Source of the DNA: JAGXLP01 sp042218715
GTDB lineage: Bacteria; Bipolaricaulota; Bipolaricaulia; M55B111
Direction: 5' to 3'
DNA length: 11,166 nucleotides
Assembly (NCBI GenBank): GCA_042218715.1
Contig: JBDGQU010000080.1
Location: forward strand, 1 to 11,166
Shown piece after piece: positions 1-5,978 of the stretch. Every line of letters begins with the position of its first letter. The first letter of the stretch is position 1. A model generated the notes under the pieces. It was not told the DNA's origin. It worked only from the letters and a program-made list of their open reading frames with translations, and ran no database searches. The position numbers and the translations under genes are program-made.

Positions 1-35
1 GTTACAACTCCTTTGTGACAGAAGGGAATTGTAAC
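1..35. other. 35-nt stem-loop beyond the leader-distal end of the array
   Basis: Arms GTTACAACTCC (1-11) and GGAATTGTAAC (25-35) pair over 11 positions with a single non-Watson-Crick position, which becomes a G-U pair in minus-strand RNA. The loop is 13 nt. The outer 7 bp (GTTACAA/TTGTAAC) are perfect. No T-run follows on either strand within view, so it is not a classical terminator. The element abuts the window edge and may continue. It could mark the end of the array transcript or be part of another repeat; its function is not known. Confidence 0.5.
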
Positions 36-75
36 CTGCTCGGTATTGCACTCTTGTCTTTAAGGGTGACACTTG

Positions 76-98
76 GTTTCAGTATCTTAGATCGTTAC
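76..98 (-). repeat. Degenerate, internally deleted CRISPR repeat (leader-distal terminal repeat)
   Basis: This 23-bp sequence keeps the first 7 bases (GTTTCAG) and the last 10 bases (AGATCGTTAC) of the 36-bp repeat but lacks 13 bp in between, including most of the hairpin. A normal 37-bp spacer (99-135) separates it from the first intact repeat, so it sits in register as a true array unit. Decay of the terminal repeat is typical of the oldest, leader-distal end. This supports the leader lying at the high-coordinate side. Without a hairpin, the neighbouring spacer may not be processed normally. Confidence 0.85.
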
Positions 99-135
99 AT
101 GACTATAACGCCCTCCTGCAGACGGACTATATGGA

Positions 136-2560
136 GTTTCAGCACCTTTTTCTCCCGAAGGAGATCGTTACTGCCGTTTGGGATGCCGGTCAGCGCGATC
201 GCCGGCCGAGTTTCAGCACCTTTTTCTCCCGAAGGAGATCGTTACGATGTAAAGATGCCCCCACAGGAGTTCCTCGCCAACCAAGTTTCAGCACCTTTTT
301 CTCCCGAAGGAGATCGTTACTTCGATTACGTCTCGGTGTACAAACCCAAATCTCTACAGTTTCAGCACCTTTTTCTCCCGAAGGAGATCGTTACGGGAAC
401 TCCAAGGCGGACTTTTCGCAACTCCGTCAGCAGTTTCAGCACCTTTTTCTCCCGAAGGAGATCGTTACTGGATCAGGTAGAGCAGGTACTCTTTAACCCG
501 CCCGGTGTTTCAGCACCTTTTTCTCCCGAAGGAGATCGTTACTCACGCGCGGTGAGGGTCCGTATGATTTCTTTATAGTTTCAGCACCTTTTTCTCCCGA
601 AGGAGATCGTTACGCGGGGCTTAACGAACGGTTCGTTATCCTGCCCGCTATTCTATGTTTCAGCACCTTTTTCTCCCGAAGGAGATCGTTACTTCGTGGT
701 GTTGCTATGAACTTAAAAGAACTACACGAGTTTCAGCACCTTTTTCTCCCGAAGGAGATCGTTACCCCCTTAAAAACCAGATTGTTAACGAGTGGTTAAT
801 GGCCTGGTTTCAGCACCTTTTTCTCCCGAAGGAGATCGTTACGGGAAAAAGGAGACCGAAACCATCGACTTTCTAGCAGGGTTTCAGCACCTTTTTCTCC
901 CGAAGGAGATCGTTACACTTAAGCAGTGGCTAGACACGCACGGCGTTCACTACAAGTTTCAGCACCTTTTTCTCCCGAAGGAGATCGTTACATGTATAGG
1001 TACGGCTGGGCACCACCCATACTCTAGTTTTTAGTTTCAGCACCTTTTTCTCCCGAAGGAGATCGTTACCTCAGTCCGTCGTCGACATCGTAAACGCTCT
1101 GCCGGCGGACCTTGTTTCAGCACCTTTTTCTCCCGAAGGAGATCGTTACCCGGCGAGGACTACACTTGCCGTATCGAGTTGCGCGCGAAAGGTTTCAGCA
1201 CCTTTTTCTCCCGAAGGAGATCGTTACGATACATCAAATGATTCCGTTTCTAATAAAGGAACTGTTTCAGCACCTTTTTCTCCCGAAGGAGATCGTTACT
1301 TCGGAGTTATACCCTGTAATGGGAGACTTTGGAGTTTATAGTTTCAGCACCTTTTTCTCCCGAAGGAGATCGTTACATTGGCGAGCAGATTATGTGTTTC
1401 TTCTGCCCGTTCAGAGAGTTTCAGCACCTTTTTCTCCCGAAGGAGATCGTTACTCGGTACCAGCAGTTCTCTACGAGCCGGAAGTTTACGAGTTTCAGCA
1501 CCTTTTTCTCCCGAAGGAGATCGTTACTTTCTAATCGTTGATAGCCCCGCCTTCGGGGCTTTTTTGTTTCAGCACCTTTTTCTCCCGAAGGAGATCGTTA
1601 CCCTGGTCTGTGGTAAATCTCATGATAATGCTCCTCAAAGTGTTTCAGCACCTTTTTCTCCCGAAGGAGATCGTTACGAGTGTTTTAACAAAAAGGTATT
1701 CTTAACCTGTTTTAGAAAGTTTCAGCACCTTTTTCTCCCGAAGGAGATCGTTACTTCAATGTCTTGTTCAATCGCTTGACGCAATCGAGTTTCAGCACCT
1801 TTTTCTCCCGAAGGAGATCGTTACGTAGAGGTAGAGCTCTACCGGGACGGAAAAACTCTAGTCGTGTTTCAGCACCTTTTTCTCCCGAAGGAGATCGTTA
1901 CTGGCTCCGAGCCAAGGGTCTTGAAGTTAACTCCCTAGAAGGTTTCAGCACCTTTTTCTCCCGAAGGAGATCGTTACATGGCTTGCCAGAGGGAGACTTT
2001 TTGCAAATGTTTGTTTCAGCACCTTTTTCTCCCGAAGGAGATCGTTACTAACGCTATTGGTGTAACAAAATGAAAAACTTGTTTCAGCACCTTTTTCTCC
2101 CGAAGGAGATCGTTACTGTTTATAACACCAATTGACAAATCTCAATTTTTCAATGAGTTTCAGCACCTTTTTCTCCCGAAGGAGATCGTTACTTTGAACA
2201 TGGTATAGCCCTTTATATCGAACCTCTAGCGTTTCAGCACCTTTTTCTCCCGAAGGAGATCGTTACATAAGATAAAAGTAACTAAGACTGGCTCAGATCA
2301 ATTTGTTTCAGCACCTTTTTCTCCCGAAGGAGATCGTTACATCACCTCGTTCTGCGCTCGAATTTACGGTTTGCGCGTTTCAGCACCTTTTTCTCCCGAA
2401 GGAGATCGTTACAGTACTCAGGAGGAATTCGACCTAGTAAGTTCTGGTGGGTTTCAGCACCTTTTTCTCCCGAAGGAGATCGTTACATGCGATGAGTTTC
2501 TCGACCAACGAATCCAGTTGGTCGGTTTCAGCACCTTTTTCTCCCGAAGGAGATCGTTAC
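136..2560 (-). CRISPR. Main CRISPR array: 33 identical 36-bp repeats, type III-B
   Basis: Repeat starts are 136, 210, 285, 359, 433, 507, 578, 657, 730, 807, 881, 956, 1034, 1114, 1192, 1264, 1341, 1418, 1492, 1566, 1642, 1719, 1789, 1866, 1942, 2013, 2081, 2157, 2231, 2305, 2377, 2451 and 2525. All appear identical. Between them lie 32 spacers of 32-44 bp, mostly 38-41; spacer 99-135 makes 33. On the minus strand each repeat starts GTAACGATC, forms the stem-loop TCTCC-TTCG-GGAGA, and ends AAAAAGGTGCTGAAAC. Minus-strand transcription is inferred from the CTGAAAC end common in cyanobacterial crRNA tags, the C(UUCG)G tetraloop, the decayed terminal repeat at the low-coordinate end and the minus-strand cas operon. 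No cas6 is present, and the A-run after the hairpin is a plausible RNase E site. Long ORFs across the array are an artefact of repetition. Confidence 0.98.
1543..1565 (+). terminator. Intrinsic terminator captured inside a CRISPR spacer
   Basis: Spacer 1528-1565 contains AGCCCCG, loop CCTT, CGGGGCT, then a run of T up to the next repeat: a textbook Rho-independent terminator on the plus strand. It is almost certainly the 3' end of a transcription unit on the element from which the spacer came. It would stop plus-strand transcription of the array, but on the minus strand the run is A and lies before the hairpin, so pre-crRNA synthesis should not stop there. The corresponding crRNA would be complementary to the end of the invader transcript but would itself fold into a 7-bp GC-rich hairpin. 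Confidence 0.85.
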
Positions 2561-2846
2561 CCCTCTAATTTTAGCCCCTATGATGTGCGAATCTCAACCC
2601 GAGTTTCCGAGGGGGTCTTTTAAGCCATTTATCTATCATCAAATAATAATGTATCAAAATCCTAAAATTCGCAGTTGATGGAACACCGAGCGGGTAAACG
2701 AAAGAATGCGAGATAGCGCAATTGTTTGACCCGATCAGCTGATTTGAAACTGATTATCACAGTCAAAGTAAGTATTGATACTGATTAGGTAGGTAACGCG
2801 ATCGCGCCTTTTGAATTTTATCTGTTAAACACGCGATCGCTGAACT
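2561..2846 (-). promoter_or_regulatory. Putative leader of the main array
   Basis: This 286-bp gene-free stretch lies directly upstream, in minus orientation, of the leader-proximal repeat and contains no credible ORF. A weak minus-strand promoter is possible: TTGATA (2652-2657), 16 bp, TAGATA (2630-2635); only the -35 is good. Two HIP1 octamers occur at 2798-2805 and 2833-2840. A segment at 2568-2598 shares its two ends with the mini-array repeats and may be a decayed repeat. Leader identity is inferred from position and array polarity; no leader motif is recognised by sequence. Confidence 0.5.
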
Positions 2847-2960
2847 GTTTTAGTAATTTCCCTCCTAAAAAGAGGTCTCAACCCGGTCGCCGCCCCCTGG
2901 ATCTGCTGCCGCCAATACCGGAAGTTTCAGCACCTTTTCCTCCTAAAAAGAGGTCTCAAC
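2847..2960 (-). CRISPR. Mini-array: two divergent repeats around one 41-bp spacer
   Basis: Repeat A is 2847-2882 (36 bp) and repeat B is 2924-2960 (37 bp); the GC-rich spacer is 2883-2923. On the minus strand both begin GTTGAGACCTC and fold CCTC-TTTTTAG-GAGG, unlike the main-array hairpin. Repeat B then ends AAAAGGTGCTGAAAC, identical to the last 15 nt of the main-array repeat. Repeat A has diverged there, ending ACTAAAAC, as expected of a leader-distal terminal repeat. The same Cmr complex could therefore accept a crRNA from this unit if the 3' end of the repeat forms the handle. The spacer ends carry CCGGT and ACCGG in inverted orientation. I found no match longer than about 9 nt between the spacer and the rest of the window by eye. 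Confidence 0.85.
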
Positions 2961-3220
2961 TGCGGGCTTTGAAATCCCCATTATCACTGCATTTTACATC
3001 GCGATCGCGCTACCCCCTCTTGATCTTGCTAAATTATACTGCCAAAACATAAATCAAATCGCTGAGATCCTTGCTGTGCCTGGTGCGCTACCGGTTATCC
3101 GCTACTAATTCATGAACGCCGGAACTAGCGGAACTTTTATCCAATCCGAAATCACTTCAGATTACAGAGCTACCCTGTCGCGCAATTCTCTGGTTAAAGA
3201 AAAGTATCTTGTCTTTCTTA
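2961..3220 (-). promoter_or_regulatory. Putative leader and promoter of the mini-array
   Basis: This is the gene-free stretch between the operon end and the mini-array. On the minus strand it contains a perfect -10 box, TATAAT (3033-3038), with no convincing -35 at 16-18 bp. A start near 3026 would lie about 65 nt before repeat B, a normal leader distance, and a long transcript could run on into the main array. A HIP1 octamer is at 3001-3008. No clear intrinsic terminator follows the operon stop at 3221; only a weak A/T-rich hairpin is visible near 3200-3218, so readthrough from the cas operon into the arrays is possible. Confidence 0.45.
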
Positions 3221-4744
3221 TTATCCTATCACTTGCCAAATACATTGGAATTCGTGAGAACGCAGGGTTTCTTCCACTGCCGGATCAAACACGGTTACTA
3301 AACAATGGTCTTCGTATTGACGCACGGCATATCCAGAAGGGCGAGTGTTGGCACGCCCACACCAGTCAGGCTTGTTATGATTGCTAGTGCTACAAACCCC
3401 GTGGACAATCTCCCGCCATTGTTCAGGATCGCCTTGCCAAATGCTATTTATCCCGCCGGCAATTTGTTGCGGTCGGTTAAATCGTTGATAATTGTATTCT
3501 TGGGCGAGGCTTTTCACGCGATCGTATAATCGTTTAATCAAGTCTGAGTGACTAATGTCGGGTTGGTTAGGGGTGTAAGTGAATTGACTGCCTCGGAATC
3601 CGCCGAAACTTTCCAGTTTATGGGGCGGTCGTCGCCAACCCGGACCTAATCCGCCCAAACGGCTGCTTAATTCTAATAAATCTCCAATTAAATCTTGTAA
3701 TTCATCATTGCAATCGACAGGAATTTTCCAGACAGAATGGGCGTATTGCGCGGGAATATTGGTGTATCCTTGTTGGTCGCCTTGATTTTGAATCGTGCGG
3801 CCAATGGGATGTAAATAGCTAGTTAAAACCAACCGTGCTGGGCATCCTAACCCGCCAAAAATTCGATTCGTTAATTGTTCGGCTTGATCGCGAGTTAACC
3901 ATGCTAGGGCGAGACGAGTAAAATAATTGCGGAGATTGGCGCGTAAAACTTGCGGATTCCAGCGATATTGCCCAGTTTGGTTTTCATTAGGTTGATGAGG
4001 TTGTATGCAGGGCTTCATGCCGGTGAGTTGAATTTCCCATTTCCCATCGGGAATGCTTCTGGCTAGCCGACCGAACCCAGAGGCAGTGCCGCGACCAATC
4101 CCTCGTTCCTCAAGAAATTGATTGACTCGTTTTTTAACCCACTCTTTTTGATCATTACTCGGAGTCGGTTTGATAATAATGTGAAGGTCAAACCTATCTG
4201 CTGCATCGGGATTGGGAGGATGTTTCGGGGCAACTTGCCACTGGATGCCTAATAGGTTATTGCCTTGGTCAAATACCTGCCATGATTGTTGCGGATTAAG
4301 CGGATAGGGTTTTAATCTTTTCAAGAGGATAGTTTCAAACCGGATTTTTCGGGGTTGCCAAGATTGCTGATCCTTGCTGGTTAAACTGGACCAAAACTGC
4401 TGTTCCTCACTGGAAACCTGAGAAAAGTTATCTCGCAACCAACTCAAAAATGCGCCTCTGGTACTGGAACCAGGAATACAAGGGACGCCACTAATTTGGG
4501 CAGGAAGCGTATCTCCTTCCGGCAAGCTGCCGCCTCCTACCTGAATGGGGCTAAGTACTCGCAGACGATTGATTTTAACGGTATAGTTTTTTGGGGAAGG
4601 AGGATAATAAGTACCGCTCCAAGCACCAAAAACTTCTTTGTTCTCGGGATGACTGGTAATATCGCTGGTTTGGGGAGTCCAACCCTTTTCTCTTTCTTCG
4701 TCTACTTGATACCATCTTGGCAAGGTTTCGGGTAATAGTGCCAT
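3221..4744 (-). CDS. cmr6: Double RAMP protein, Cmr6-like and Cmr1-like domains fused
   Basis: This is a 507-residue RAMP (Cas7-group) subunit of the Cmr effector, expected to cap the crRNA 3' side of the backbone. The N-terminal half (about 55-240) has the Cmr6 pattern: PIQVGGG (67-72), CIPGSSTRGAF (89-99) and a glycine-rich loop GIGRGTASGFGRL (215-227). The C-terminal half (about 240-507) has a second RAMP fold with Cmr1-like signatures: LRANLRNYF (267-275), RIFGG (294-298) and LGGLGPGWRR (363-372). Single-domain Cmr6 proteins are much shorter, and no separate cmr1 exists here, so a Cmr6-Cmr1 fusion is the simplest reading. The ATG at 4744 is chosen because AAGGA lies 10 nt upstream and it starts 13 nt after the cmr5 stop; upstream in-frame ATGs would overlap cmr5 and lack a binding site. 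It is the last gene of the operon. The RAMP assignment is firm; the exact domain pairing is inferred. Confidence 0.85.
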   Translation of the reverse strand: MALLPETLPRWYQVDEEREKGWTPQTSDITSHPENKEVFGAWSGTYYPPSPKNYTVKINRLRVLSPIQVGGGSLPEGDTLPAQISGVPCIPGSSTRGAFLSWLRDNFSQVSSEEQQFWSSLTSKDQQSWQPRKIRFETILLKRLKPYPLNPQQSWQVFDQGNNLLGIQWQVAPKHPPNPDAADRFDLHIIIKPTPSNDQKEWVKKRVNQFLEERGIGRGTASGFGRLARSIPDGKWEIQLTGMKPCIQPHQPNENQTGQYRWNPQVLRANLRNYFTRLALAWLTRDQAEQLTNRIFGGLGCPARLVLTSYLHPIGRTIQNQGDQQGYTNIPAQYAHSVWKIPVDCNDELQDLIGDLLELSSRLGGLGPGWRRPPHKLESFGGFRGSQFTYTPNQPDISHSDLIKRLYDRVKSLAQEYNYQRFNRPQQIAGGINSIWQGDPEQWREIVHGVCSTSNHNKPDWCGRANTRPSGYAVRQYEDHCLVTVFDPAVEETLRSHEFQCIWQVIG

Positions 4745-4757
4745 AATACCGGTTTCC

Positions 4758-5192
4758 TTAAACCTCACTGTTGTTTTCTTGGGCATCATCGATGCGCATC
4801 GTCCAAAATTGGATCGTTTCCGCAATTTCCATGAGTAAATCGGTGAGTAGGATTTGTTGTTTAAAGCCCAATTGGCTAAAACGTTCTTGGAATTGTTGAG
4901 TGGTCATGTCGGCTTTGATATTGAGTTCTTTGCCTAGAATGTTACACAGCACCACTCGTGCCACGCCCCAAGCAAAATAACTGCGTTGTTCTTCATTGCC
5001 TTGATCGGAACTCGGAACATGACCCCCTAATAATTGGGGCGAACGAGACATGGCCCAAAAGCGTTCTACTCCCCAAGTAGCAACATAATCAGCAATGCCG
5101 CTGGCTTTGCCTTTCCAATTTTCCAATTGTTGTTGTCCCGGTTGTAGGTATTGGAATACTTGTTTATCTAAGTCGTAGCCTTGAACTGCCAT
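4758..5192 (-). CDS. cmr5: Cmr5, small (Cas11-type) subunit of the Cmr complex
   Basis: This 144-residue protein appears almost entirely alpha-helical and is rich in Q, W and aromatic residues, with helices around 8-30, 33-52, 68-92, 98-110 and 112-136. It has the size of Cmr5, which forms the inner filament next to the Cmr4 backbone and contacts the crRNA-target duplex. It has no catalytic motif, as expected of a Cas11 subunit. Identification rests mainly on size, helicity and its position between cmr4 and cmr6, the canonical order. The ATG follows the cmr4 stop after 3 nt, with AGGAG overlapping the end of cmr4. The acidic, Asn-rich tail (135-144) looks disordered. Confidence 0.8.
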   Translation of the reverse strand: MAVQGYDLDKQVFQYLQPGQQQLENWKGKASGIADYVATWGVERFWAMSRSPQLLGGHVPSSDQGNEEQRSYFAWGVARVVLCNILGKELNIKADMTTQQFQERFSQLGFKQQILLTDLLMEIAETIQFWTMRIDDAQENNSEV

Positions 5193-5195
5193 TGG

Positions 5196-5972
5196 TTACT
5201 CTCCTATTGGTGAAATTGCAATGCGCCCATAGCCAACACTCCATAAACCGCCGAGGTAATGCTCACCTTGCAAGAAATCTTCCCAATCTTGGGTGTTTTG
5301 AACATTTCCTCGGGTGGTCCAGTTCATTAAAAACACTGCCCCTGGCGGGAATCCTTCGACGCCAAACAAGTTGTTGACTAAGTTGCCATTTTCATCGGGT
5401 TCATCCCGCAAACTGACCCTAGGCTGGCGTACCAATCCCATATCCACAAACAGGTTAATGCTTTCATCGGGAACAATAATGCGTCTGTCCTCTGGAACAT
5501 CAGCAGGCGCGGGCAAAGGATTTTCATAATATTGCACCTGGGTTAGCTTTAACCAACGTAGATAGACCGTTCTTTGATCTAATTCCTGTTCGGTGATGTA
5601 AACTTGTTCCTTATTTGGAAAATTAAGGGGATTTTGATTGGATAACGTTTGGAAGCGATTGAGCCAGCTTGGGCAACTAATCCACCAATTACCGTAGCCT
5701 AAAACATTGACGGGCCACCAAACGGGCCATCCCCAACCCAGCGAAATAGAACCGGGAGAAATCTCTTCGTCTTTGCCGCCAAACCAGTTGACGACTAAAT
5801 TGTCATTTAATTCTTCTTCAGCGTGTTCGCGCAATGCCCCGCGCAAAGAACTGCCCGGAATCGCCGGGGTGCGATCGCTGAGGCGATAAATCGGGTTGTT
5901 ATTGCCGCGGCTGCTGCTATCGGCACCGCCGATGTGAACCGGTTCGCGACAAACTAACCATTGAATTGTCAT
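5196..5972 (-). CDS. cmr4: Cmr4, Cas7 backbone subunit with Asn at the catalytic Asp position
   Basis: This 258-residue Cas7-group RAMP protein forms the helical backbone of the Cmr complex on crRNA and normally cuts target RNA every 6 nt. Family features are HIGG (13-16), IPGSSLRGALREH (38-50), the segment 166-215 with IVPDES and PPGAVFL, and LGGLWSVGYGR (240-250) near the C-terminus. In Pyrococcus furiosus Cmr4 the catalytic Asp26 sits two residues before the Pro of the PIxR motif; here the run is GNNNPIYR (23-30), so that position is Asn25. Asp18 lies nearby but not at the equivalent place. RNA cleavage by the backbone may therefore be lost. The start is supported by GAGGAG 9 nt upstream, inside the last codons of cmr3, with 6 nt between the genes. 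The family call is firm; loss of catalysis is inference. Confidence 0.92.
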   Translation of the reverse strand: MTIQWLVCREPVHIGGADSSSRGNNNPIYRLSDRTPAIPGSSLRGALREHAEEELNDNLVVNWFGGKDEEISPGSISLGWGWPVWWPVNVLGYGNWWISCPSWLNRFQTLSNQNPLNFPNKEQVYITEQELDQRTVYLRWLKLTQVQYYENPLPAPADVPEDRRIIVPDESINLFVDMGLVRQPRVSLRDEPDENGNLVNNLFGVEGFPPGAVFLMNWTTRGNVQNTQDWEDFLQGEHYLGGLWSVGYGRIAISPIGE

Positions 5973-5978
5973 CTTGAA

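Noticed and set aside
1300..2012. Shared GGGAGACTTT between spacers 1300-1340 and 1978-2012 as a sign of related targets
   Set aside because: Only 10 bases match, with no extension on either side; this is plausible by chance among 33 spacers.
15..2568. Several overlapping plus-strand ORFs of 65-187 codons with recurring peptides such as FQHLFLPKEIVT and VSAPFSPEGDRY
   Set aside because: They are translations of the 36-bp CRISPR repeat in different frames, switched by variable spacer lengths. There is no start context or coding logic.
2590..2625. Plus-strand hairpin followed by CTTTT as a terminator
   Set aside because: Only about four clean pairs (ACCC/GGGT) form and the T-run is short; the CCGAG copies are direct rather than inverted.
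3190..3220. Intrinsic terminator for the cas operon
   Set aside because: The only pairing (AAGAAAG with CTTTTCTT) is A/T-only and imperfect, so it is not supported.
3112..3387. Plus-strand ORF of 91 codons starting in the intergenic region
   Set aside because: Most of it is antisense to the 3' end of the Cmr6/Cmr1-like gene, with no binding site and no recognisable domain.
4745..4825. Longer N-terminus for the Cmr6/Cmr1-like protein
   Set aside because: It would overlap cmr5 by up to 68 bp and has no ribosome binding site, whereas the ATG at 4744 has AAGGA 10 nt upstream and fits the tight spacing of the operon.
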